This document shows positions 11,185 to 21,881 of a stretch of 64,000 nucleotides of DNA, piece after piece; the stretch's first letter is position 1; each line of letters begins with the position of its first letter. The notes below the pieces were generated by a model. It had not been told where the DNA came from. It was given only the letters and a program-made list of their open reading frames with translations, and did not search any database. The DNA is from Ceratopteris richardii. Its lineage: Eukaryota; Streptophyta; Polypodiopsida; Polypodiales; Pteridaceae. Position numbers and translations under genes: made by a program. Location: contig CM035416.1 of NCBI GenBank assembly GCA_020310875.1, forward strand, positions 71,811,983-71,875,982, in the 5' to 3' direction.

Positions 11185-12000
11185 CCAAAATATTCAAATG
11201 TGAAGTCTAAAATTTCCAAGCTATTGGTCATAAGAATGTATAATCATGTTAAATTCCATATTGACGCTGGAATTCCAGTCGCGCATTCTCTATGAAAGCG
11301 CTTGTCTACAAACTCCAAAAGATCCTTTATAAGCGCCAAATATCTCTCTTTTTGGAAGTTTTATTGAGATATCAAATTGCATCTTTAGATATATCTCTTA
11401 CGGAAGCACAACGTGTCATCACCCACTTGCAATTATGTGATTCTAAATTACAGGAGTAAAACAACATTGATGAATGAAGGGAACAAATAAAAGAAAGGTT
11501 TTCAAGGGGCCCTCGCATACACACATTGGTTGCCTTTTTATTATTTTCTAAGGGAGAGTTTGATCTACATCTCTCGAAGAGTCGTTTACTCTAGCTAAGG
11601 AGTACTTGTAAAGAGAAGAAAGGGGAGACAAAAAAATTAACAAAAACCAAAGAAAAAAAACAAATAAATCAAACAAAAAGGAAGTGAGAGAGACTTATAC
11701 CTTCATGATGTGGAAGCATTTGGAACGAGAATTATGATTATAAGAGTTTGTGAACCACCCCCCTTGGAGTGTCATTTTATTTATGTTGAGCCGTTTCATT
11801 TTTAGGTATATGGAGTGAAAGGGGAGGAGAGGGAAGTATGAAGTATAACTTAGGCTATCAAATATCTGAATGAGTGAGGACATTTTTATTGAGGATTATA
11901 CATAAATTGCACTACCTTCACCCAAGATAGAGAAGGATTTTGTTTTATCGTGGCATGGAGAACCTCTTTCGAGATTGCCACAAAAGCCCTACCAATAGCC
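11185..12000. repeat. Dispersed repeat R, left copy
   Basis: Diverged copy of sequence at about 36790-37600. Shared blocks include TCAAATGTGAAGTCTAAAAT, GGGAGAGTTTGATCTACATC and GGCATGGAGAACCTCTTTCG, in the same order and orientation. No protein is evident. The two copies flank copia-B, so they could be remnants of its LTR or leader, but neither ends cleanly in TG...CA. Confidence 0.6.
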
Positions 12001-12078
12001 ATGAGACCACTTCCTTGACATCACTCGCCATGAGAACACTTCCTTGACATCACTCGCCATGAGACCACTTCCTTGAAC
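11998..12078. repeat. Short tandem repeat, about 32-bp unit
   Basis: The phrase CATGAGACCACTTCCTTGAC with ATCACTCGC is repeated almost three times in a row, with one A/C variant. It lies at the end of repeat R. Confidence 0.85.
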
Positions 12079-12329
12079 AAGTAGAGGTAATGAATTTGTA
12101 CACTAGTGAGGGAGAGATATTAAACCCAATTCAATCCATAATCAAGGACAAACACTAAGTTGTGAACTAAGGAGCAGAAACAAACAAAGAACCAAGAGTA
12201 TCACTACATGAAAAACCAACCAAAAGATCTAGATCTCCCTAGTTATAGCAAAAAATACCACTGGTTTTTGGATTAAAGATCCAAGATATGCATTTCCTCT
12301 GATAAGGTATGAAAAGAGATTAATTACAA
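12079..12329. other. No recognisable gene
   Basis: AT-rich stretch between repeat R and the copia-B integrase remnant. It may be decayed copia-B sequence, but no motif can be read. Confidence 0.4.
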
Positions 12330-12745
12330 CAATGGAAAAGGAAATTTGAAGGGTTACAAAGGACTTTACAATGCTTGACCTTGTGTGATAAGCATTGAGA
12401 ACCATATCTTAGTCTTCAAACATGTTTTATCCCACCTTGCCATCTGCATGAAAGACCTCTTCTTTCTTTTTGAAACTCCCCTTTTTTGAGGTTTACATGG
12501 CACTTTACAGTGATGTTTTATCTCACTCTTAGTGAGAAATACATTAAAATTAGAATACATGTACTTCCCCCCTCGATTAGAATGGAGTGTGCCCAATTTA
12601 CATGTAGATAGATTTTTCAACCATAACCAAAAACAATTTGAAGCACACAAAGGCTTGAGACTTTTCTTTCAATGGATAAACCCATGCACGCTTGGAACAA
12701 GCTTCAATTTATGAGAAGCTCTAACTGAACCATCTTTAGGGAAGG
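12330..12745 (-). pseudogene. Copia-B integrase core fragment
   Basis: The minus strand, entering from the LARD-1 insertion, reads KDGSVRASHKLKLV, then LHSNRGGKYMYSNF (copia consensus LRSDNGGEY) and KRGVSKRKKRSFMQMAR (consensus NGVAERKNRTL). This is the catalytic core of a Ty1/copia integrase, which joins element cDNA to the host chromosome. The usual Asp of the SDNGGEY block is Asn and the Glu is Lys. The first part of the same domain lies at 18557-18820 across LARD-1. No RT follows to the left. Confidence 0.8.
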
Positions 12746-13389
12746 TGTTGCTGTAAGGGTTGCCCATAATTTTTCTCATGCTATGGCATCCTTTTCCCTT
12801 CATGAAAATACCTTCTTTTTGTAAATTAGGAGATGTCCATGTGAACACTCTCCTAAAACCACTTTTTGATATTTCCTCTAGTCTATGGTATTGAAGCCTT
12901 TTTTTTTGAAAACTCCTTTTTGCTCAAATACCAAAAATCCCCACGTAGAATTCTCCACGCGCTCTCTCTCTGTAGGTGGTTAGTCCCATATCACATAAAG
13001 ATTCTCTTTTTGATTTAGCACATGTGGTCTTTTGACCACATGTTTTTATTCACATATGCCTCTCTTCTCTATATAAAGAAGAGCCTCATTTGTAAAAAGG
13101 GAGGTCCCTTGGCCATGGCCTTGGCCTCCATTTTTGTTAATGGAAGAAGGTGTCATTTGTTACTCTCTTGCCTCCTTGTGTGCAATGGTGTTGGTCTTGG
13201 TGTATGGATTTGCATGTGTGTGTGCATGGTTGGGAGGATGTTCTCCTTTGCTCCTTGTGACGTTGGCCATTGTTGCCATTGCTCCATGAGCGTGGGTGAA
13301 CCTCTCCTCTCATTCTTTACCCCAACTTGGAGAAACCTCTCACTTCCATGTGAGGCGGTTAGGGTTTGTTGTTCCCCTTTTTCTCAACA
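12746..13389 (+). repeat. LARD-1 5' LTR
   Basis: 644 bp and nearly identical to 17909-18551, with about eight differences by eye. An open frame starting MWSFDHMFLF runs through every LTR of this family, but it sits across the promoter and leader and I do not call it a gene. Confidence 0.95.
13020..13078 (+). promoter_or_regulatory. LARD LTR promoter: palindrome and TATA box
   Basis: A perfect 10-bp inverted repeat, ACATGTGGTC and GACCACATGT around TTTT (13020-13043), lies 26 bp upstream of TATATAAAG (13070-13078). The same pair is present in the LTRs at about 18180, 24678 and 30500. Transcription would start about 30 bp downstream of the TATA box. Confidence 0.7.
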
Positions 13390-13392
13390 ATT

Positions 13393-13410
13393 TGGCGCCG
13401 TTGCCGGGGA
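13393..13410 (+). other. LARD-1 primer-binding site, tRNA-Asp
   Basis: TGGCGCCGTTGCCGGGGA, a perfect 18-base complement of the plant tRNA-Asp 3' end, three bases after the 5' LTR. Confidence 0.95.
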
Positions 13411-16400
13411 CGTCGGCCTTTAGCCGTTGGTTTTTCCAAGTTTGCGTGTCCATACTTCGTGAGATGCACCTTGGCACTTGGAGGAGGATGAATACGTGTG
13501 GCCTTCGGTTGGCCTAGGGTACCTCTCTTCTTTTAATTTTTGAGTAATTTTAGTTCATTTCTGTTTGATGCATAAAAACACCCCTAACCCCCTTCTCTCT
13601 CTCACTCTCTCATATATACACATCTCTACGCACTCACTTAGTGGCATCACTTCCCATCTCTTTCACCTCTGTGTTAGTGGCTGCCTTGGAAAGAGGGTGG
13701 GTAATTACTTCCTCTTGACCCTCCCTCTCATCCATTTTGAAAAAAAAAAAAAAAAAAAACCAAATGAAGTAGGAACGCGTAACATTGTCTTTGGATTCCT
13801 AAGTCTCCACATTATAAAAAAGAAAAAAAAAACTCTAAACGCTTTTAAAATCAGTTGGGTGCGTTTTTGAATGGCGCATTTTGAATTTAAGGAAGGAGGT
13901 ACATGGGCTCCCTATCTCATCAACTATTGTCATGCACAATTTCCGTTGTAGCTGTGAGTCTAGGACGTGGTGGAGGAGTTAAAGAAATTCTCCTTAACTC
14001 TCTTGCAATCACATGCGTTGGTTGATGCGAGTGTGTTAGGTGGGGGAGGCACCTTCCCTTACCTCCCACCCTCCCGTTCTCTGATGCATTTTGTCGATGT
14101 CGAGCCCTTGAGCTCTCCTTCTGCTTCACAGACCTTGATTGACTGCGGTGAGCTTCGGCTTTCCCCCTCTATGCGCTGGTCTGGGATTGTGCCTTAACCA
14201 CCTCTCGCGCGGAGAATTGATCTATTACCAGCTTGGTGCTTTCCTCTGAAGGAGTCTGTGGCTCGTCTGAAGCCTCCCACCAGTCTCCTTCATTGTGTGG
14301 GCAGTCTTCTCCCTCCTTTACCTCCACTCTTTCGTCGGGAAGGAGAGTTCCCTCTGTCAGCTATCTCACACGACAGTAAATGTTAGCGTAGCTTTCGCCT
14401 GCTATAAGGCTTCTTGATAATGCTTGTCTCCCTTGCCTCCATAAGCTTCTGGTGGAGCTATTGCCACAGATGCTCTTGGCCTTTCATGATGAGTATCTTT
14501 TCCTGCCCTATCGAGACCGTTGCAGAGGTATTCTCCGCTCGGGAGCTTCTGCCTGCTACACTGATTTATGCGCCCTTCACGCTCCCTATTCCGCCTATCA
14601 AGAGAAGCGTCGTGCGAAGATTCAAGTGCACATGTTCCCTTGTCTTCTCCAAATTGTCTGTTTGCATCAGTTACTATCATCGTTGGGGTGAGCGCGTGGT
14701 CTCCTTCCTCCCTCAGCTGCGCGAAATCCAGCAACCTCTCACTCAGCAGAGGTGTTCTGGGTGCACAAATAATGCTTGCTCATGGCATCTTCTCGGTCAT
14801 TTTCTGGGAGGGCCGCCAAGCAAACAAAGTCTGGTAGCTCTCAAGTGATGGGGTCACATAGGATTGGCCATTGATGTATCTGCTACACTCATATCAATTT
14901 TGTGAGTTTTCTTCTGTTTTAAGCCTATGCCAAAAGGATAATATGAACCAAATTTTGTCATGGCTCTCTTATGCAGCAATCTTGTTCTTGGCAAATAGTT
15001 TTCTTGAAATCAATTGCGGGTCAGGTATGTCTACTTACGTAGCAGTGTAATTATCAATAGTTTTCTGCATGTTATACCTCGACTATGTTGAAGGTGGTCT
15101 CTAAAAGTTTTAACCTTCCTGAATTGTACTTTGCCTTATCACTGGCATCTGTTAGAGACCTTCACTCTATCGGAATGTGTTGCGCTTGTCCTGTTTTTAA
15201 GCATCTATTGCAACCATGCACGTATAAGTTGTTTTGTAATGATGACTTGCTCATGAAAACCAAGGGTAATAATTTCTTACCATTCTTGTCTTGCCATGGA
15301 ACAAAACTGTACAAGTGCTTATGATTGAACTTCTATCACTATTTTCAACTTGAGTGTGGCAGGTGGAGAATGCTTTCCACGGTTGGGGAAGCTTACATGT
15401 TCGGGAACACGTTGGAATGCTGAAAAATGATGCAGTGGGATTGTCTTTTATTTTCCCTAGCATAAAATTAATGCGTTCAAGAATGATTGACTGCTTGGAA
15501 AGTACTTGATTCAGGTTATTTAGGTCTTGCAATTCTTTGTAATATTTGTCTCATGCCAACGACCATTACAGGTTTGTAGAAGTGCAACTCTGAAACGTGA
15601 CCAGGATAGGTTTGCTTGACTACTTGAAAATGCTACCTATTGGACTATTGTTTCGAATGCTTCTTAAAGATTGGTCATAGGCAGTTTGTTTTGGGATCAA
15701 CATGGGGATTGTGGATGGTCTTTAAGAACCTTATAACTTTTAATTGGCCACTTAGTTATCTAATCTTGTCTTGGTGAGATACAGGTCTGAGAGTGGAACA
15801 ATGGTAGCCTTTGGTCGTTGACGTCATTATTCACAGAATCAGATTATGGATATGCTCTATAAGGTTAATTGTGCAAAAAAAAATTTTGCTTTGGGTGGTG
15901 AATATTTGCAGGTGTGAAGGTTCACATGGGTGAAAATATTGCCTCTTCTCTTCAAAAGTGTTTATGTGCAGGGTGTTCTATTTCAAAGTTGTTATGCCAT
16001 TGTAGCAGCTTGATGCTTGTGGTTTTTGACCTTGTGGTAACTTTGTCTCGTTCGTTGGATGATGCTTTGATTGAGGGAGGCTCGAAATAAAGCAATGAGG
16101 TTTTTTGTTGACAATACTCTAGTCATCTTCAAATTTTTTAGGAGGAATCAATACACCTTTGCATCCCTTTGAACACTGTTGCTTATTAAACAATATTCTT
16201 TGCAGCTCAATTTCATTATTTATGTGTAGAAGCGTTATAAGATTGAACAGGTATTGCAGAAGCCACAGTGTTCAAGCTCATTTGAACAGATTTGGAAGGT
16301 TTTGGAGTCCCTACCAACCAAGATAGATTGGGCATAATGTGCTAATTGCCAGATGTCTATTGATTAACTGGTATAGGTAGTTACATGCTTGTTATAAAGT

Positions 16401-17894
16401 TCCCTCTGGCGTGGTATAATCACTTGTGCTTTTCATACTTGATGTATCATTTGACAAGAAGGTTGTGATAGCTAGAGGATAGTGAAAGGTTCCATACCTC
16501 TTACCATCAATCGGGGGCCAGGGTTGTGATCAATGCTATATATAATTAAATAGCCTTTGCAGGTACAATGCAGGTGTGCAAGACATGGATTATAACAAGT
16601 TGTTTGATTGTGCTTGTCATTGGTTGGGTTTTGATTGATTGAACTTGGTTGAATGCACACTTTAAAAAGAACTGAGTGTTTGCATTAGTTGGAGGAAGGA
16701 TTGCACAATTACTTTTGATATGATTACACACTATTGGTTTCTCACATTATCCCTATGATGGTTGGCCTATAGATGTTTATTCCTCCTAAGTTGAGCTACA
16801 TATTATTGTATGTTTGTATGCTCAGGCTTTGATCAAAGGATTATTGTTCTACTATCTTATGCTGATGACTCTGGTTGATCTTGTTACTCTTGTATTCTCA
16901 TGATCACATGAACATGTGCAGGCCAATCATCAATGCATTACAAGAGCAAGGTTTATCTCATGTTTTTGTTATTTCTGAGCTAAAAGAATTAGCATAGTAA
17001 TGAATCGGGAGAAAATTGAAGGTCAAGGAATGTGAGATTGTTTTTTGCTAGGGAAAAAATTCTCTGGTTTTACAATGAACACACACAGAACTTAGCATTG
17101 TTTCTTCCGGACTCCTATAGATGCTTTCTTGTAAATGATGGCTCGCATTCCAGATGTGTTTCATCCAGTCATCATCTTAGCCTTGAGACTAGTAATTGTT
17201 GGATTAAATGAAATAAGTGTTTCACTACAGGCTTGCACCTATTGAACTACTGCATTAATAGTCCTTCCTCTGTTAGATGATGTGACACTATAATTTGCAG
17301 GAATTTCTCTTGATGACTCGAAGGTTTTTCAACCTTTGACCAAGCATGTCTACTTAGCAAAGAATACAACTGAATTTTGTGCTCACTTTCTGCTCACTGG
17401 TTGTCCACATAACTAAATGATTAAGATTAAGTGCATGTGACATGGTAAAAATATAAGGGAACCCTACTTGGGTTCTTGGTACTTTAATTGCTAGATTGCA
17501 GGAGTTGCTAGCTCTCCATGTGGACTTGTCTCTAGAAGAACCAGTCCTATAGGATTTGATGTCCCCTTATGTGGAAACTAAAATTGACATGAATGTTTAT
17601 CTCATTACAAAATGTAGTCTACTTGCTCTTTTGTATTTCATTTCAGGTTTTGGAGCTCCTTGCAAGAGCTTTGACCATCCTACATAGGACTGCACAAGGG
17701 TATGCATGCTGGGCTGACTGCCCCCCAAGGGGATTGTGTCGCTCAGCTTTGAAGATTGAAGAAATATAGATTGAAAGGACTGAAGACTTGCAGATTTTTG
17801 AAGACCTGAAGATTTCCAGATTTGAAAGATTCCAACTAGGAACAATTCAGTTATATATGCTCTTCTCTTAGCTTTGTCGAGGTCGACAAAGTCT
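13411..17894 (+). other. LARD-1 interior, no coding capacity seen
   Basis: The first 1.4 kb is relatively GC-rich and the rest is AT-rich with many TTGCAGG-like phrases. A poly-A run lies at about 13740-13759. No gag, RT, RNase H or integrase motif is readable in any frame. The last 270 bp (TGCTGGGCTGACTGCC and neighbours) are shared with LARD-2 near 30000. Confidence 0.8.
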
Positions 17895-17908
17895 AGGAGG
17901 GGGAGGAG
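17895..17908 (+). other. LARD-1 polypurine tract
   Basis: AGGAGGGGGAGGAG immediately before the 3' LTR. Confidence 0.9.
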
Positions 17909-18551
17909 TGTTGCTGTAAGGGTTGCCCATAATTTTTCTCATGCTATGGCATCCTTTTCCCTTCATGAAAATACCTTCTTTTTGTAAATTAGAAGATGTC
18001 CATGTGAACACTCTCCTAAAACCACTTTTTGATATTTCCTCTAGTCTATGGTATTGAAGCCTTTTTTTTTTGAAAACTCCTTTTTGCTCAAATACCAAAA
18101 ATCCCCACGTAGAATTCTCCATGCGCTCTCTCTCTCTAGGTGGTTAGTCCCATATCACACAAAGTCTCTTTTTGATTTAGCACATGTGGTCTTTTGACCA
18201 CATGTTTTTATTCACATATGCCTCTCTTCTCTATATAAAGAAGAGCCTCATTTGTAAAAAGGGAGGTCCCTTGGCCATGGCCTTGGCCTCCATTTTTGTT
18301 AATGGAAGAAGGTGTCATTTGTTATTCTCTTGCCTCCTTGTGTGCAATGGCGTTGGTCTTGGTGTATGGATTTGCATGTGTGTGTGCATGGTTGGGAGGA
18401 TGTTCCCCTTTGCTCCTTGTGACGTTGGCCATTGTTGCCATTGCTCCATGAGCGTGGGTGAACCTCTCCTCTCATTCTTTACCCCAACTTGGAGAAACCT
18501 CTCACTTCCATGTGAGGCGGTTAGGGTTTGTTGTTCCCCTTTTTCTCAACA
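17909..18551 (+). repeat. LARD-1 3' LTR
   Basis: 643 bp partner of 12746-13389, followed by target duplication GAAGG. Confidence 0.95.
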
Positions 18552-18556
18552 GAAGG

Positions 18557-18820
18557 AAAAACACAACATTTTGCCCAAAATACAGTCTTCACATACATGT
18601 TTACAAGGTGCATCAGGTTTGGGCAGAGAGGACACCATATCACATTTTTGCAGGCATAGAAAAAAGCATAAATCAGATGATGAATGTGTGCATGCCAAAG
18701 CTTTGCATCTCATATAGCCTGATAATCTTGAACATCACACACTAAATCATTCATAAATTTTGCATAGTCTATGAGATTATACTATCCATGACATAAAATG
18801 CTAGAAGCAATAATGACACA
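18557..18820 (-). pseudogene. Copia-B GAG-pre-integrase fragment
   Basis: Minus-strand translation gives CDMVSSLPKPDAPCKHVCED and then CILGKMLCFSF, which continues across LARD-1 into PKDGSVRASHKL. This is the zinc-binding GAG-pre-integrase module of copia (CxxC-type CEDCILGK). Further upstream the frame (LYNLID, DLVCDVQDYQAI) is degraded. The right side is cut by the DNA transposon; copia-B resumes at 36033 with its protease. Confidence 0.75.
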
Positions 18821-18847
18821 TTAGGGCAAAAAACGGCCCAAAAAGGG
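18821..18847 (+). repeat. Left terminal inverted repeat of DNA transposon
   Basis: The 18 bases TTAGGGCAAAAAACGGCC pair with 36015-36032. A small inverted repeat, CGGCCC...GGGCCG, follows immediately. Confidence 0.9.
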
Positions 18848-19066
18848 CCGTGTAAGGATTTCAATTAGTTGTGCTTAATCTGGATTAAAGTTGTCAAATC
18901 CTTTAAGAAATTCTGTGTAAGTTCATTTAAAACGTATCTTATGCAAATTTTGAAGAGAGAGAAACTCGTATGATAATCATGAAAATTTTGTGTGATATCT
19001 TACGCCTCGAAGTTTGTGCTCACCGGGCGCTGATCAAAATTCGAATTTTCCTCTTGTCCACGGACC

Positions 19067-19077
19067 TATATAATGTG
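19067..19077 (+). promoter_or_regulatory. TATA box of transposase-like gene
   Basis: CCTATATAATG lies about 105 bp upstream of the ATG at 19181 and about 250 bp inside the left TIR, a normal position for a transposon core promoter. Confidence 0.5.
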
Positions 19078-19180
19078 TGCTGATGACGTTTTGTGCTTTT
19101 TTACTCTAGTTTTCATAGCAGGCCTATTTCTCTCTTTCACGTCATTTTAAATACTTGTCGATCATTTTTCATAGCAGACC

Positions 19181-21640
19181 ATGGAGAACCTTAACCCAAA
19201 TACTCTCGCTGAGCTTTCAAACAATCGAAATCATTGTGAAAAGTTCCATATCAACATTGCAGTTAGTCAGGAGTATGTGAAGACAAAAAAATTATTCGGA
19301 AGGGCTCTTCATCCTCCTGAAGTGGATGGATTGCGAAAGGAAGGCAAGAAACATATCGACATATGGACAGATGGATCTGTTTATCCAATTGATCCACAAA
19401 CTGGAAGGTACCCCCCTTTTCATAATCTTCATGATTTGATTAGATTTGTAGGAGATGGTGAGGATGGTTTACAAGGCTATTCTTCAAGGCTCTGGGATAT
19501 TTCAAGGAATTTTGTACAATACATAAATTGTGTACAAAACACACTACATCAGAAGGATTTACATGTGAGGGGCTAGAAAACAAATTATCCACTTTATCTT
19601 CTCAGTTAGAGTATTTAAAAAAAATGAAAGAAACTCCTATAGGTTTGAGAATGCGGTCAAAATGAGTAAAAACTTTTAGATTTGACAAAAAAATCTGGCC
19701 AGAAAAAGAAAAGAATGAAAATTGTTAGAGATCATGTGACAAATGTGCTAGGTTTCAATATGTTGAGCAGTTTTGAGCGGGTACATTTCTGTAATGAAAT
19801 TTTGAGTCAAAATGATGTTTTAAGACTATTGAAACTGAATGAAAATACATGCTTGAAATGCTTTGTTTTTCAAAAACTCATGACATAAATGAATCTGTTA
19901 CTAGAACCATCTCAAATTCAAAAGATTTGTGATAGTGTCGGAGTGAGTAGGAAAGGTTATAGAGCAATTTCAAAAGTTTGGTGTGAATTTCTAAAATTTA
20001 ACAAAGTTAGAAGTTTTGGATTGCCTAGACCCCATCATGTAGGAAAGTTTCGGCTCTGCTTGAATAAAAAGATCACATCAGTATTTGGTGAATATAAACA
20101 TATTCACGGTAACATGCCTTATGAAGTAGGAAAACAAAAGTTACATTTCACTTATAATGCATTTAACAACATATGGATAGATATTATAAAACTTCAAACA
20201 TACATGGTTCAGTTCTATAAAATAAAAGAACATGAATGTTCTGCTCTATTGAAATTTGTAATCAAACTTGATGAAGCTAAGCTTAAAAAACATCAAAAGA
20301 TGTAGAGAATAAGTATTGCATTGATGAACAAAGCTTTGGACTATAGCCTTGGGAAATTGGATACTCCATCTCTCAAAGTACAATAAAAAATGGAGTTATG
20401 GTGGGTTGGCTATGCTCAAGTTCCATTTGAGAGCCATAAAACACTTAAATGGTTATTCTCACAGACAAACATTCCAAATGTTATCCAAAGGCATCATGCA
20501 GGAGAATTGTTGAATGTCAAAGACTACGGGAACTTTCAAGTTGAGTGGCATTTGAGTGGAGACCTAAAGACGCTCAAATGCATGTTTGGTATAAGTGGGG
20601 GAGCAAATTCTAAGTACCCTTGCTTGTATTGCATGCAAAGCCCAGGCACAAATGGATGGATTGCTAGAGCTGAGGCTAAAGAGGCTCCTTCCAAAAAAAA
20701 TGTTATTCTTCATAACTACTCATCTTCTTCAATGATTTGGGATCCCATACTTCCAATAGAATTGACAAATGTACACATATGTACAATACATGTAGAGTTA
20801 AGAATCATTGAAAAGTTGGTCCGTCTTCACTTGGATTATGCATATTCTATCAAGCCTACAACTCTTGCAGATGAGTGCATAAAAAAATGTGAATGTCTTC
20901 TTTCAGAAATGTGATTTCATGGTGGTGATGTTCATCGAAGAAAAGATCCAAAGCTTTCACAAAATACTGGTGATGTACTACAGGATGTCTCAACGGGAGG
21001 TGCAAAAGCAAGGAGATTCTTCAGCAACCATGATGACAAACAACTAAATGCCATGTGGAATGGTTGAAAAAAATTTTGTGAGGTCATGACTAATGTAAAA
21101 AGCAAACCAGAAATAGCAAAAAAGAGAATGGAGGTGTGGGTCAACTAGATAATCTTTTTAAGATCATGAGGCAGCAGGTAACATCAAAAAGTTATGTGAC
21201 AGATTTCAGAAAGGCGACCACAAAGCTTATAGAAACCATCATAGAGGCATGGGGTGCCAAAGACATAACATACTACTTGGTGAGTTCCAAAGATATTTTG
21301 TTCAATTTATTTATTAATAAATATCTAATGAGATTCTTCTGCTCTTCTAGCATATTCTTCTTGTACATGGTGCATTCTTTGCAGAAAAAGAACCACTTGC
21401 CATGTGAACACCCAAGGCATGGAAAAATCTCATTATCAAGCAAGGACAAGCTTCTTTAGGTGTACAAGGAAAGGAGGAGGAGTAACAAAGAGCAATGCCT
21501 TCAGAGAGCTTTTTGATTGGTTCTTTAGAAGACAATTACAAAGGACCTCATGCCAACTATAATCAGAAGGATATGACTATCACCAGACAAAATCATTATG
21601 TATCGATATCACAAAATGAAAAAGACTACATTTCAAACAG
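19181..21640 (+). pseudogene. Transposase-like gene, decayed
   Basis: Starts MENLNPNTLAEL. The N-terminal part includes HIDIWTDGSVYP and a coiled coil (LENKLSTLSSQLEYLKK) reached by a frameshift near 19540. A middle block follows (SVGVSRKGYRAISKVW, FGLPRPHHVGK). The most conserved-looking region comes next: EWHLSGDLKTLKCMFGISGG, a CLYC motif, LPIELTNVHICTIHVELRII, and then HGGDV and GGAKARRFF. The end reads TKSNAFRELFDWFFRRQLQR, with a likely intron at about 21281-21340. I recall similar uncharacterised proteins repeated in other plants and in cnidarians, which suggests a transposase, but I cannot place the superfamily or the catalytic residues. At least six stops or frameshifts make this copy inactive. 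It is the gene nearest the left TIR. Confidence 0.55.
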
Positions 21641-21881
21641 AGCTTTTATATTTGCAATGTCTTTTATTTCATGTATGTACATTTCATGATGTATTAAGCA
21701 TTGAAAAGAAATATGTCTATTACCATCAGATGACTTTGACCAGAGAACAGATCATGGATCAATAACAATTAATATTAGGCCACGGATCAATTACACCAAA
21801 AAAATTTGCAATGTCTTATATCACATTGGGCAATTTCTGTATATGTACATTTTTTGAGATATAGAATTTGAAAAAATGAAG

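Larger units (their letters stand above)
12746..18551 (+). mobile_element. LARD-1, non-coding LTR retrotransposon
   Basis: 5.8-kb element with LTRs at both ends (TGTTG...CAACA), exact TSD GAAGG (12741-12745 and 18552-18556), an 18/18 tRNA-Asp primer site and a purine tract. The 4.5-kb interior has no gag or pol frame, which is the definition of a large retrotransposon derivative. Its 5' 400 bp and last 270 bp match LARD-2 closely; the middle is looser. It broke the pre-integrase/integrase region of copia-B. Movement would need proteins in trans, possibly from a tRNA-Asp-primed gypsy. Confidence 0.93.

Noticed and set aside
13393..13410. tRNA-Asp gene
   Set aside because: Only the 18-base complement of the tRNA 3' end is present, next to an LTR; it is a primer-binding site.
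13022..13423. Open frame MWSFDHMFLF... present in all four LARD LTRs
   Set aside because: It overlaps the promoter, TATA box and LTR end, and its 3' end differs after each LTR. Repetition is explained by LTR duplication, not by protein selection.
14402..14848. Overlapping frames of 80-145 codons in the GC-rich part of LARD-1
   Set aside because: Open on both strands in several frames because of higher GC content, and no motif of gag or pol can be read.
18821..18840. TTAGGG as telomere repeat
   Set aside because: A single occurrence at the transposon terminus, with no tandem array.
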